The notes under the pieces are model-generated. The model worked only from the letters and a program-made list of their open reading frames with translations, was not told the origin of the DNA and did no database searches. A program made the position numbers and the translations under genes. Shown one piece after another: positions 7,752-16,799 of a DNA stretch of 52,053 nucleotides (position 1 is the first letter of the stretch; the number at the start of each line of letters is the position of its first letter). The stretch lies in assembly GCA_946480825.1 (NCBI GenBank), contig CAMLLG010000026.1, positions 1 through 52,053 on the forward strand. Reading direction: 5' to 3'. Source of the stretch: an uncultured Lysobacteraceae bacterium. GTDB taxonomy: Bacteria > Pseudomonadota > Gammaproteobacteria > Xanthomonadales > Xanthomonadaceae.

Positions 7752-8917
7752 CGGCCGCGGAGAAAGAGGCGCACGCGCATTTTCGCACCGTGCCCGGTTT
7801 GGACACGCTGTCGCTGCAGGAAGATCGCGTTCTGCTGCGCAGCGAAGCCGGTGTCGTGAAGATCGAAGGATCGATGGCGGATGCGTTCCTGACGCGCTTG
7901 TTGCCCTATGCCGGGCGCTGGCGCAGCCGGGAAGCGCTGCACGCCTTCTTCTCCGATTTCGGCGGCGAAGACCTGGATGCGCAACTGGAAGCGCTGGTAC
8001 GGCAGGGCGTATTGCGCCGGCGCGACGGCGTTGGCGGTGATCGCGGCTACGTCGACGAGGACGATGATGGCGAACGGAATCCGTTCGCCGGATTTCTCGA
8101 TCTCGTCGGCATCTCGTCGCACGAAGCGATCGAACTGTTGCGCGGATCGAGCATCGCGATCTATGGGCTGGAGCACGCTGCCGCGCATGCGGCAGTCCAA
8201 TTGGCGCAATGCGGCGTCGGCGAGATCCGGTTGATCGATCCGTTTCCATTGCAGTGCGGCGACATCGCCTGCGTGCCCGGCGCGACGCAGGCGGCGGTCG
8301 GAGTGCCGAGGCAGCAGATCGTGCGCGATGCGATCGCGCGAGCCGCGCCTGCGACGCGCTGCGTGTTGCCGGTCGACGATGCGTCGGGGGAACGCGGACT
8401 GGATCGCGCGCGCGCGACGGAAAGCGCGCGCGGATGCCGTTTGTTGATCGCCGCATTCGACCGTGGGTTCTCCGCCGCGCAGCAGTGGGTGAATCGCGCG
8501 AGCCTGGAAACGGGTGTTCCTGCGCTGTTCGCCGAGTTGGGCGGGCATCGCGCGTTGTTGGGTCCGATGGTGTTGCCTGGCGAATCCGGCTGCTATCTTT
8601 GCTGGCGCATGCGCTATCTCGCCGCGCGTCCGAGTTTCGGCGACGCGATGGCGTTCGAGGAGCACGATCGCCGACGCCTGCAACCCGTCGCGCATCGGCG
8701 GCCGCTGTTGCCGCCGGTCGCGACCTGGGCCGGCAGTCTGCTGTCGCTGGAAGCGCTGAAAACGATGCTCGCGCTGGCTACGCCGGGATTGACCGATGCG
8801 ATTCTCGAACTGGATGGTTTGACTGCGGCCATGACCCGTCATCGGTTCCTGCAGCGTCCGGATTGTCCGGCCTGCGCCGGCGTGAGACGGCTGGCGGGGG
8901 TGCCGGTCGATGCCTGA
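7748..8917 (+). CDS. TOMM precursor leader-binding protein (E1/ThiF-like cyclodehydratase partner)
   Basis: A 389-residue protein that should bind the precursor leader and present it to the YcaO enzyme. The N-terminal ~100 residues (VVKIEGSMADAFLTRLLPY... LVRQGVLRR) look like the winged-helix RiPP recognition element. The middle is a degenerate ThiF/E1 Rossmann fold (IAIYGLEHAAAHAAVQLAQC). A structural zinc site is indicated by Cys282/Cys285 (CYLC) and Cys373/Cys376 (CPAC). The classic E1 nucleotide loop is lost, as usual for these partners. The start is GTG at 7748, inside the stop of the precursor gene; no better start exists. It overlaps the YcaO gene by eight bases. Confidence 0.88.
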   Translation: MTAAEKEAHAHFRTVPGLDTLSLQEDRVLLRSEAGVVKIEGSMADAFLTRLLPYAGRWRSREALHAFFSDFGGEDLDAQLEALVRQGVLRRRDGVGGDRGYVDEDDDGERNPFAGFLDLVGISSHEAIELLRGSSIAIYGLEHAAAHAAVQLAQCGVGEIRLIDPFPLQCGDIACVPGATQAAVGVPRQQIVRDAIARAAPATRCVLPVDDASGERGLDRARATESARGCRLLIAAFDRGFSAAQQWVNRASLETGVPALFAELGGHRALLGPMVLPGESGCYLCWRMRYLAARPSFGDAMAFEEHDRRRLQPVAHRRPLLPPVATWAGSLLSLEALKTMLALATPGLTDAILELDGLTAAMTRHRFLQRPDCPACAGVRRLAGVPVDA

Positions 8918-10229
8918 GTCTCTGGTGTCGCTGCAGTCGCAGCTGGTCAGTCCGCTGTGCGGCGTCGTCCGGGATTTCCGGCGCATCCACAAGGATCCTT
9001 CCGAACCGCTTGTGCCCTTCATCTATCGCGCAGAGCTGTCGGATCATCTGTTCCAGGGCAAGGATGGGACGGACGCGATCCATTGCTCGGGGAAGGGGTT
9101 CACCGACGAGGAGGCGCGCACCAGTGCGCTGGGCGAGGCCGCCGAACGCTACGGCGGCAGTTGCCAGCCTCGCGGCGGCGTGCTGCATCGCCGACGCGGC
9201 GATCTGGAAGGCGCTTCGCTGGACCCGCGCGCGATGGTGCTGTATGCCGACGATCAGTACGCGCGGTTGCCTTATTCCCCGTATCGCGACACGACCGAGA
9301 TCGGTTGGCTTCGCGGGCGTCGTTGGGGCGATCCGGAGCCGGTGTGGATTCCCGCGGTGTCCGCGCTGCTCGCTTACGAAGTGCGTCATCGCGACGAATA
9401 TCTCTGTCCGCTGTCGTCGAATGGACTTGCGGCGGGGCCCAGCATCGAGGCCGCGATTCTTTCCGGTCTGTACGAAGTGGTCGAGCGCGATGCCTTCCTG
9501 TCGACCTGGTGCCATCGCCTCGATGCGACGCGGGTCGCGCCGGAGACGCATCCGGATCCGGATGTGCGTGCGCTCTGCGCAAGCCATGCGCGGCGCGGCG
9601 TGAGCATGGAGCTGTATCGATTGCGCGTCGACCATCCCGTGCATGTGTTTCTCGGGCTGGGCATGCAGGCGAACGGCGAAGGCCCCGCCGCCGTGGTCGG
9701 GCTCGGGGCGCACCTCGATCCCGCGCAGTCCGCGCGCGGCGCGCTGCTCGAAGTCGCGCAAGTGCGCCCGGCGCTGCGCATCCGCATGCGCGACGAGGCC
9801 GCAGCGATGGCGCGCATGGTCGAAGATCCCTCGCTCGTGCGGCGGCTGCAGGATCACGACTTGCTGTACGCGAGCCGGGAGATGCTGCCTGCATTCGACG
9901 TGCTGCGCGGATCGCCGAGCGACGACATCGACTGGTCGCCGTTCGCGGAGCCCGACGCAGCGTCGCGTCTTGCGTTTCTCGCAGCCTTTTTTTCCGCTGC
10001 CGGCAGCGTGCTGCATCACGTCGACCTCACGCCGCCCGATCTGGCCGCGCTGGGCATCCACGTCGCGCGCGCGATCCTGCCGGACTTCCAGCCGATCCAT
10101 TTCGGCCACGGCGAGCCGCGCCTCGGCGGCCGGCGATTCTTCGAGATGCCGGCGCGGCTCGGACTGGCGCCGCCGGATACGCGCCGCGCCGTAGGAGATC
10201 TGAATCCGTTGCCGCATCCGCTGTCGTGA
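8910..10229 (+). CDS. YcaO-family azoline cyclodehydratase
   Basis: ATP-dependent enzyme that phosphorylates peptide amide oxygens and cyclises Cys/Ser/Thr into azolines on the precursor. The 439-residue protein shows the YcaO ATP/Mg set: SALGEAAER (72-80), SIEAAILSGLYEVVERDAF (178-196, Glu180, Glu189, Glu192) and LLEVAQ (Glu281, Gln284). It ends in NPLPHPLS, which supplies the C-terminal PxPxP signature (Pro433, Pro435, Pro437) typical of azoline-forming YcaO proteins rather than ribosomal S12 or thioamide ones. Its ATG lies inside the end of the leader-binding gene (eight-base overlap), so the two are co-translated and their products probably form the heterocyclase complex. Confidence 0.92.
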   Translation: MPESLVSLQSQLVSPLCGVVRDFRRIHKDPSEPLVPFIYRAELSDHLFQGKDGTDAIHCSGKGFTDEEARTSALGEAAERYGGSCQPRGGVLHRRRGDLEGASLDPRAMVLYADDQYARLPYSPYRDTTEIGWLRGRRWGDPEPVWIPAVSALLAYEVRHRDEYLCPLSSNGLAAGPSIEAAILSGLYEVVERDAFLSTWCHRLDATRVAPETHPDPDVRALCASHARRGVSMELYRLRVDHPVHVFLGLGMQANGEGPAAVVGLGAHLDPAQSARGALLEVAQVRPALRIRMRDEAAAMARMVEDPSLVRRLQDHDLLYASREMLPAFDVLRGSPSDDIDWSPFAEPDAASRLAFLAAFFSAAGSVLHHVDLTPPDLAALGIHVARAILPDFQPIHFGHGEPRLGGRRFFEMPARLGLAPPDTRRAVGDLNPLPHPLS

Positions 10230-10250
10230 GCGGTGGCAAGGAGCGATCGC

Positions 10251-11039
10251 ATGAGCGAAGAACTGCGCGAACGACACCCGCTGACCTGGCTGTTCCAGCG
10301 CAACAGTGCGCGCTGGGCGCACAATTCGACTGCGGCCGCCATCGATGGCGGCATCCCCGAGCCGGGCAACGAGTATCCGCTCGATCCCTGGCTGCCGCTG
10401 CCGGCGCCGATGTTCCCGGAGACCGCGCTTGCCGATACGATCCGTCGTCGAGCGTCATGCCGACGATTCGCCGATCGCCCGCTGTCGCTGTCGCAGTTGG
10501 CGACGCTGCTGGCCGCGACCTACGGAGTCACGGGCCGCAGCCGCTTCGGCAACATGGAAATGATCGAACGTCCGGTACCGTCCGGCGGCGGTCTTTATCC
10601 CCTGGAGTTGACCGTGATCGCGCGCGACGTGGACGGACTGGCGCCCGGCATCCATCACTACCATCCGCTGTGCCACGGTCTCGAACAACGCCGCGATCTG
10701 CGCTTGCCCAAGCCGTTGCTCGACTATCTGTTCATGGGCCAGAGCTATGCCACCGCGGCGCCCGCGTTGCTGGTCATCAGCGGTGTTTACGGGCGCAGCC
10801 TGGGCAAATACGGCGATCGCGGCTATCGCTACATGCTGTTGGAGGCCGGGCATGCGATGCAGAATCTGAATCTGTTCGCGATCGCGCTGGGGTTGGGCAG
10901 TTGCAATCTCGGCGGCTTCTTCGACGACGAACTCGGTGACCTCTTGCGCCTGCGCCGCGAAGTGGAACATCCGCTGTACGCGACCGCCATCGGCTTGCCG
11001 GCCGAAGACCGTGAATCGGCGCGCACGCCGCCGGCGTGA
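10251..11039 (+). CDS. SagB/ThcOx-type FMN-dependent azoline dehydrogenase
   Basis: Nitroreductase-fold flavoenzyme expected to oxidise azolines to aromatic thiazoles/oxazoles. Hallmarks in the 262-residue protein are RRRASCRRFADRPLS near the N-terminus, the flavin-binding PSGGGLYPLELTVI, a Lys-Tyr pair in GKYGDRGYRYMLLEAGHA (this pair is catalytic in characterised relatives), and LGLGSCNLGGFFDDEL. AAGGAG seven bases before the ATG at 10251 decides the start over an in-frame GTG at 10233. It is the last gene of the precursor/E1-like/YcaO/dehydrogenase operon, 21 bases after the YcaO stop. No transporter, immunity or protease gene follows. Confidence 0.9.
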   Translation: MSEELRERHPLTWLFQRNSARWAHNSTAAAIDGGIPEPGNEYPLDPWLPLPAPMFPETALADTIRRRASCRRFADRPLSLSQLATLLAATYGVTGRSRFGNMEMIERPVPSGGGLYPLELTVIARDVDGLAPGIHHYHPLCHGLEQRRDLRLPKPLLDYLFMGQSYATAAPALLVISGVYGRSLGKYGDRGYRYMLLEAGHAMQNLNLFAIALGLGSCNLGGFFDDELGDLLRLRREVEHPLYATAIGLPAEDRESARTPPA

Positions 11040-11409
11040 ACCGGCGAAACCCGCGGCCCATCGGGATGGAAAAACGAGCGGCGATCCGAATGCGGCTGGC
11101 CCGGCGGCGGCGTCCGGGGCATGCGTGACTCCGGCCTGCGCGCCGCGAAGATCGGTGCAGCCTTCCAGGACCCGCTCCCGGCCCCGGTCGGCGCTTGGCG
11201 TGGACCGGCCCAACTGCGTTTCGGCGTGGCGCCGCCGCGACGGGCGCATCGTGATCGAGCGGTGTCTGCCGGTGGTGCGAGCGTGCCTCCGAAGCGGGGA
11301 GCGGTCGTGAGGCGCATGCACGGGTATGCTGTCGTGCCCGGCCACGCGCGACGCCCATGACGTTCCCGGCTTTCGTTCTTCCGTTCGCTTCGCCGTCGAC
11401 GCCTCCGCA
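11040..11409 (+). other. Intergenic region after the TOMM cluster
   Basis: About 370 GC-rich bases. I see no gene with a ribosome site, no second Cys-rich peptide, and no clear terminator for the TOMM operon. A TATGCT -10-like hexamer (11325-11330) lies about 80 bases before the NRDE gene without a recognisable -35. Confidence 0.5.
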
Positions 11410-12201
11410 ATGTGCCTGATCGCGCTCGCCTGGCGGGCGCATCCGCGCTATCGGCTGGTGCTCGCGACCAATCGCGACGAATTGCACGCGCGGCCGACGC
11501 GGCCCCTGGCGTCATGGCACGACGCGCCGGAGACCGTCGGCGGTCGCGATGCGCTGCACGGCGGCAGTTGGCTCGCGCTGCGCGGCCGTCGGCTCGCGGC
11601 GGTGACCAATGTCCGCCGCCCGCCCGAGCGCGAAGGCCGTTCGCGCGGTGCGCTGGTCGCCGACTTCGTGCGCACCGATGCGAACACATGCGATGCGTTC
11701 GCGATGCTGGCGCCGGATGCGCCGCGCTATCGACCGTTCAACCTGCTCGCGCTCGACGGCGACACGCTCGGTTTCGCGACCAATCTGCCGATCATCCCTG
11801 CCGACGGCGAAGACGGCCGTGGCTTCGCGATGCGTCCGCTCGCGTCCGGTCTGCACGGCATCTCCAACGGCGCGCTCGACGTACCGTGGCCGAAAACCGA
11901 AACGCTGATGGCGCGTCTCGACGACTGGCTGTCGTCGTCCGCCGCCGCGGCCGCCACGCCCGATCTCGAACCGCTGTTCGCGGCGCTCGCCGACACCACG
12001 CTCGCCGACGACGCGCGCCTGCCCGACACCGGCATCGGCCTGGACCGCGAACGCTTCCTGTCCCCGGCCTTCATCCGCCACGACACCTACGGCACCCGCG
12101 CCAGCACCGTCGTGCTGATCGCCGATGATCACGCACTGATCGTCGAACGCCGCTTCGGCCCGCGCGGTGCGTTCGAGGGCGAGACGCGGGTGGTGGTGTA
12201 G
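11410..12201 (+). CDS. NRDE (TANGO2-like) family protein
   Basis: A 263-residue member of the NRDE family, named after the motif seen here as LATNRDELHARPTRPL. The ATG at 11410 gives the usual MCLI start; the Cys2 resembles an N-terminal nucleophile and is conserved in the family. Other typical stretches are GGRDALHGGSWLAL, NVRRPPE, SNGALDVPWPK and YGTRASTVVLI. The biochemical role in bacteria is unsettled; eukaryotic TANGO2 has been linked to haem trafficking and lipid metabolism. It stands alone between the RiPP operon and the STAND NTPase. Confidence 0.88.
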   Translation: MCLIALAWRAHPRYRLVLATNRDELHARPTRPLASWHDAPETVGGRDALHGGSWLALRGRRLAAVTNVRRPPEREGRSRGALVADFVRTDANTCDAFAMLAPDAPRYRPFNLLALDGDTLGFATNLPIIPADGEDGRGFAMRPLASGLHGISNGALDVPWPKTETLMARLDDWLSSSAAAAATPDLEPLFAALADTTLADDARLPDTGIGLDRERFLSPAFIRHDTYGTRASTVVLIADDHALIVERRFGPRGAFEGETRVVV

Positions 12202-12299
12202 CCGGGGCGGTCGTCATTCCGACGCGCGTGTGGAATGTGGGAAACGAGAATGCAGGAAACGGGCCTGCTTGCGCTCGTCGTGACGCCCTGTCGTCCCGT

Positions 12300-12322
12300 C
12301 GTCCCGGCGAAGGCCCGGACCC
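12300..12322 (+). repeat. Intergenic palindromic repeat (GTCCCGGCGAAGGCC type)
   Basis: GTCCCGGCGAAGGCCCGGAC plus CCC is an imperfect palindrome. A related copy in the opposite orientation lies at 17010-17036, beyond the far end of the STAND NTPase gene. Confidence 0.6.
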
Positions 12323-12402
12323 CGCCTTCGGTGGTTCCATCGGATGAAGATCGATTGACCGTTCGATCAGTCGATGCTCGAACACCCATCGCCACCGCTT
12401 TT

Positions 12403-12431
12403 TGTAGGAGCGCCGGAAGGCGCGAGCGCGG
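12403..12431 (+). repeat. REP-like unit (TGTAGGAGCGCCGGAAGGCG type)
   Basis: TGTAGGAGCGCCGGAAGGCG follows a T-run and contains GCGCC/GGCGC arms. It resembles the units at 6773 and 6853. Confidence 0.7.
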
Positions 12432-12509
12432 GTTGGATTGCGGTGAGGTCAGGCGGAAGGGCTGGATTCGACCCAGAGCGGTCATCTGTTACCACATATT
12501 TCAGTGGCA

Positions 12510-15500
12510 CTACGTCGTTTTTCTGGGACGCAGGTCGAGACCTCTGACGGTAACAAACGCTCCATATCCCAAGCCAGCCGCCAATACCTTCGCTTCGGCG
12601 TCCAAACGGGATATCACCTCTTCAAATTCCACCCGCTTTCCAGTATCCGGATCCTTCCAGGATCGATCGGTCGCGGTCGATATCAATAGGCAGCCCACCC
12701 GTCGGTGCTCCGGCGCCATGTACTTTCCAACAAGCTGCAAATGGAGTGCATCTCGCAGATCAGAGAAGGAGTAGCCATTTTCGCCGATTTTTAGCTCGAT
12801 CACCGCCTCAAGATGTGCCGCGGTAGAGGCCAGCCGGATATCAGTCTCTTTCTCATCGCCCGTCACGGCTTCCTGATTGACCACGTATGCGCCCCTTGCC
12901 ATATTCTGCAGTTCTGCCGCCAGCGAACGACGCAGCAGTCGCTCGATGCTGATCGTCGCCCAGAGCTCCCGCGGTGACGCATCCTGGAGCAAAAGGTCTT
13001 CGATGTCGGCAAGCCTCGCGTCGAGCAAGGCCGCCATCTCCACGCGGCTGGTTGGCGAGAAATCATGCTCTCTCTCCAACTGCATAACATCGGCCTCGCT
13101 CAAGACGACGGCATCCCAGTCTTCCGCCAATTTCTCCAAGGCAATCGCCCGGACGCGGTCGCGATAATGCGCGACTTCGGGATCCTCGGCGAACTGCATC
13201 TTGATACCCCATGCGCCGCCCCCCCTGATACCCAATAGGGCGCTCCCCAGCATGCTCCGGGCGCGCTGCGCGTGATCACGGGGCCCGGGCGAGTGGACGC
13301 CCTCATGATTCAGATCGTCCTCGAACCTGACGTGACGATTGGCCATTCTGACGAGCCGCAACAGTAATTCAGGCGAGAGCTCGAACTTGGACAGATCCAA
13401 ATCGGACCCGTGACCGAACAGCGACGAGAACCAGTCGACCACCTGCGAATGCTGTGCAGGCAAGATCGGCCCCGCCAGCCGCTCCATTTCTCCAACGCAT
13501 ACCGCAGGATCCAGCCGCGCGAGGATCGGCAGCCAGAACAGGATTTCTGACGGTTCCGGGGAGCCTCGCAACTTCGGTATGCCTGTTGCCCGTATGTACG
13601 CGACGTCTTGGTCATCTCCGTGGTCGAGAAGAAGCTTCGTTGCGCGTCCTATTTTCTCGGCTTCCAGGATGGAAGCACCCTTCTTGGCAAGTGAGTCTTT
13701 CAGCCAGGATCGAATGCGTCCTAGGAACAACGAGACAATCGAGAGAGACGCATGAGAGATATCCTGTAAGAGCATCGAATGCTTCGTTTCCGCATCTTCC
13801 AACTCGTCCATGAGCTCGTTGCCAATAGTAGTATCCACAATGACCGGATGCACCCGAGCCACGGCTTCGAGCCAAGGTGGTAATCGATTGAGGTCCAGCA
13901 GAGCGTAACGGCAAGCAAGGTCAGCTTCTTCCGCCGTGAGTCTGGATGCCCAAGAGGCGTCTTCGGACTCCGCATAGAGACCAACAAGACCCATACGCCA
14001 TCGCATCAGATAGCTGTTCCTCTGGTCAGCCGGTCGCTCTGACTTCAGAGTAGGCCGGTCCTTGCGCCACGCTGCCGCGAGCGCGACCCTGAAGCGATCC
14101 GCCATGTTCTTGTCGAAGACGCGCTCGATGAACCCACGGTTCCAACCAGAGAACGAGCGATCTTGAGCATCCTTCTCCATGGCACGCCAAAGGTTCCAGT
14201 TGGTGTTGTCGATACGGCTCTCCGAGAATGCGGCCTCCGGATCAAGGCTCAGCTCTCGCCAGAACAGCTTCCAGCTGGCCAAATCCTTGGCGTGCTTCCG
14301 TCGTAATTTTTCACTTTGTTTTTCATCTTCTATCTGCCACGCGGGGGGAGGGCCCGGGTTCTCCACCGCATACAGATATTCTTTGGCGCGGTTCTCCAGC
14401 ACTTCGCTGTCGACGGACATGGTAACGATCTGCTTCAGCCAAGCCAGGCGATCCCGATGGCTACTCGAGTAGCGTAGGGTAGTTTCTAAGGCTAGTTCGC
14501 GCTCTGCAAGCGGCCTGGAGGTATCGGAAAGCGCCCCCAGCAGCCAGTCGGCGTCCTTCTGAAGCTCGATCTGGTATGCGCCATGCGACTGGAACTGATG
14601 GAGGCGAAGGAACGGTTCGCATTCGTGCTTCGGGTAGCGCTCTCTGACGAGACGGTCATTGGCCCAGAACACGCCCGCCCGAACCTCTCGCGACGCGTCG
14701 GCGAGGATAGCTTTCAGGGTTTTGGTGTCTTCGGTTGCGCCATAATCCAGTCTCGCCAGCAATCCGGCCAACGCGACGGCGTCGAACAGATCGGGGCCGG
14801 TTTCCCCTATCGCCAGCCGACGCCGGCTGGCCTCCAGCAATGCCGGCACCAAATCCTGGCGACCACACGTGACTCGATAGTGCTGGCCATGCCAGCGGCA
14901 ACTCTCGGACACCATTTCCGCCAGTCCGTGTTGCAGTTCAGCCAAGACCGCTGGGTCCAATTTTGCTTTGGCGATTGCAAACGGCAGCATGGTTGAGACG
15001 CCCCCGATATCACGCGATTTTGGGGATATGCGCGCAAGTGTCTTGACGAGTTGCGGAACCGGCATGTGCTGGGGGAACAGGTGGTTGATGACTGACCGTG
15101 CCAGATCCTCAGGCCAATCCGGCGACGCCGAGGCGATCAGATCCAGCAAAGTCGCCAAGCGTCGATCCTGAAGGTGCGCGAGAGCCAGAAGCCCATTCAA
15201 GCGATCGCGGTCATCGTTGTCAGGATCGATTGCTACGCCATACGCGATGTCTGCGCAGCCGGTCATCTGCCCGGCGCCTATCAGTTCAAGTAGCGTCTCC
15301 CGAACCTCGGGATTCCTGACGCCACCCGCCCACAGGCAGGCGATGACATCGTTAAGATCGTTCGTCGCAAGACGTTGTACCTGCAGATTCGGAATCCCTT
15401 GACCCCTCCAGCCGTCGGCGCCGTACATGTGAACGTATCGCTGCAGCGCCTGCGTCCGCAGAGCCAGATTCAATGAGCCGGGGTCGCCGTATCGCAGTAG

Positions 15501-16799
15501 AACGCTCGGCTCGTGTTCGAGTAGTTCGGAACAAACGGACGGAATGTGGGGGGGCAACCAGGCGGCAACGGGTTGCAGCGAAGGCTTGGCTATCCGCTGG
15601 CCTTCTGGTGTTGTAGCGAACAGCAGGCGAATCAGCGCCCGGATCGGGAGTCCGCGATCCAAGAGCGACCTGAGCCGTTCCGCCGCCAGGAACTCAACGA
15701 TGGATCGGTTGTGGAATCGAACGCGTCCGTATGTCGCGAAGCCGAACAGGGGGCGTTCGAGCAGGGTTTTCACTTCATCGTCTGACCAGTCATTCAGGAT
15801 CTTGGCCGGATCCAGCGGCGCGTCCCCCCTGCCGCGATCATTGTCGCTGCTGTGCCAGAGAGTCAGCTTTCGCGAGAGCAGGGCAGCCAAGGCCAACCGG
15901 GTCGCCCCGCTTCGTGCACGCTGCGGCGGCAGTTGTGTCCGTTCCGGCCGGTCGCTGCGGGCCCTCAGCTTGATATCTATGCTGCTATCCACTTGCTCAC
16001 GGTGAGCGCGGATGCGCCCGTGCACCTTCCAGTCGCCGCAAAGCTCCAGAAAATCCAATGGGCGCTTCGCGAAGTCGTGTGCATGGTGGGCATCGACAGC
16101 ATCCAGCAGCACATCCGGGTCGTCCACGCCTTGGGCAGTTGCGAGCGCGCGCATCTGCTTCTCGTCCAGCGCCGAAAGGGCAACAAATCGCCATACTGGC
16201 GCCGATCGCTCGGCCCGCTTGTCCTTGTTCACGCTCATCGCCACGTCGGCGAAGTAGTCTTCCGGTACGAATACTTCCACTGGCGGTTGGACCGGGAGCC
16301 ACTTTCGAACGACATTCAAGTCGAAAGCGGTCGGGCGCGTCGTCAGCACGATACAAGCTCGCTCAAGGTTGTCGCCCAAGGCTGCGGCGAACTGCTTGAG
16401 CGTAGTTTCGAAGGAGCGCTGAGTGAGCTTCAGCTCGTCGACTGAGTCAAGAAAGAAGAATGCGCGTTCAGTCTGTGCTGATTTCCAGTTGTCAAAGCGT
16501 TGCTTCTCCAGGGCAGAGAATTGCCTATCCAAGGGGTCCGTCGCCAGCGTTGCCAGCTCCACAAAGAACGCAGACCGCCCTTCTTCCCAAAGCCTTTCCT
16601 GTTGACGTTGGCACTCGTACGTCTTGCCCATGCCGGCTTCTGAGACGATCAGGATGCGCTCGGACTCCAGCAGAGTAGACCAGCCAGTCCTTCCACCTAT
16701 GGCGAGATCAGCCAAGAACTCGGCAGTCTCGATCTGGGTGTTTTCATCGGTGGGTACATCAAAAAACGAGCGGTTCAGCTCTTGGCCAGTCTTTGCCAT
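12510..16799 (-). CDS. Large STAND/NACHT-like NTPase with candidate C-terminal PD-(D/E)XK nuclease
   Basis: A 1429-residue protein. The N-terminal P-loop NTPase has Walker A at SEAGMGKT (53-60) and Walker B at AFFFLDSVDE (113-122), with a LTTRPTAF segment like sensor regions of NACHT/AAA proteins. A long helical-repeat-like middle follows (about 300-1290). The last 130 residues look like a restriction-type nuclease: Asp1320 in ETDIRL, then Glu1335-x-Lys1337 in VIELKIGE, then HLQLVGKYM. This ATPase-sensor-effector plan resembles bacterial antiviral STAND (Avs/bNACHT-like) proteins, though there the effector is often N-terminal. The gene is clearly less GC-rich than its neighbours, stands alone and is flanked by repeats, all suggesting transfer. 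No strong ribosome site precedes the ATG. The defence role is inferred. Confidence 0.75.
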   Translation of the reverse strand: MAKTGQELNRSFFDVPTDENTQIETAEFLADLAIGGRTGWSTLLESERILIVSEAGMGKTYECQRQQERLWEEGRSAFFVELATLATDPLDRQFSALEKQRFDNWKSAQTERAFFFLDSVDELKLTQRSFETTLKQFAAALGDNLERACIVLTTRPTAFDLNVVRKWLPVQPPVEVFVPEDYFADVAMSVNKDKRAERSAPVWRFVALSALDEKQMRALATAQGVDDPDVLLDAVDAHHAHDFAKRPLDFLELCGDWKVHGRIRAHREQVDSSIDIKLRARSDRPERTQLPPQRARSGATRLALAALLSRKLTLWHSSDNDRGRGDAPLDPAKILNDWSDDEVKTLLERPLFGFATYGRVRFHNRSIVEFLAAERLRSLLDRGLPIRALIRLLFATTPEGQRIAKPSLQPVAAWLPPHIPSVCSELLEHEPSVLLRYGDPGSLNLALRTQALQRYVHMYGADGWRGQGIPNLQVQRLATNDLNDVIACLWAGGVRNPEVRETLLELIGAGQMTGCADIAYGVAIDPDNDDRDRLNGLLALAHLQDRRLATLLDLIASASPDWPEDLARSVINHLFPQHMPVPQLVKTLARISPKSRDIGGVSTMLPFAIAKAKLDPAVLAELQHGLAEMVSESCRWHGQHYRVTCGRQDLVPALLEASRRRLAIGETGPDLFDAVALAGLLARLDYGATEDTKTLKAILADASREVRAGVFWANDRLVRERYPKHECEPFLRLHQFQSHGAYQIELQKDADWLLGALSDTSRPLAERELALETTLRYSSSHRDRLAWLKQIVTMSVDSEVLENRAKEYLYAVENPGPPPAWQIEDEKQSEKLRRKHAKDLASWKLFWRELSLDPEAAFSESRIDNTNWNLWRAMEKDAQDRSFSGWNRGFIERVFDKNMADRFRVALAAAWRKDRPTLKSERPADQRNSYLMRWRMGLVGLYAESEDASWASRLTAEEADLACRYALLDLNRLPPWLEAVARVHPVIVDTTIGNELMDELEDAETKHSMLLQDISHASLSIVSLFLGRIRSWLKDSLAKKGASILEAEKIGRATKLLLDHGDDQDVAYIRATGIPKLRGSPEPSEILFWLPILARLDPAVCVGEMERLAGPILPAQHSQVVDWFSSLFGHGSDLDLSKFELSPELLLRLVRMANRHVRFEDDLNHEGVHSPGPRDHAQRARSMLGSALLGIRGGGAWGIKMQFAEDPEVAHYRDRVRAIALEKLAEDWDAVVLSEADVMQLEREHDFSPTSRVEMAALLDARLADIEDLLLQDASPRELWATISIERLLRRSLAAELQNMARGAYVVNQEAVTGDEKETDIRLASTAAHLEAVIELKIGENGYSFSDLRDALHLQLVGKYMAPEHRRVGCLLISTATDRSWKDPDTGKRVEFEEVISRLDAEAKVLAAGLGYGAFVTVRGLDLRPRKTT

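Larger units (their letters stand above)
12202..12509 (+). other. Intergenic region with two repeat types between convergent genes
   Basis: No gene seen. It contains a GTCCCGGCGAAGGCCCGGAC palindrome-type repeat (12300-12322) and a REP-like unit (12403-12431). Both flanking genes are read into this region. Confidence 0.6.

Noticed and set aside
8209..10939. Other long plus-strand frames across the TOMM genes
   Set aside because: Arg/Ala-rich shadows; the true frames have overlapping starts, ribosome sites and catalytic motifs.
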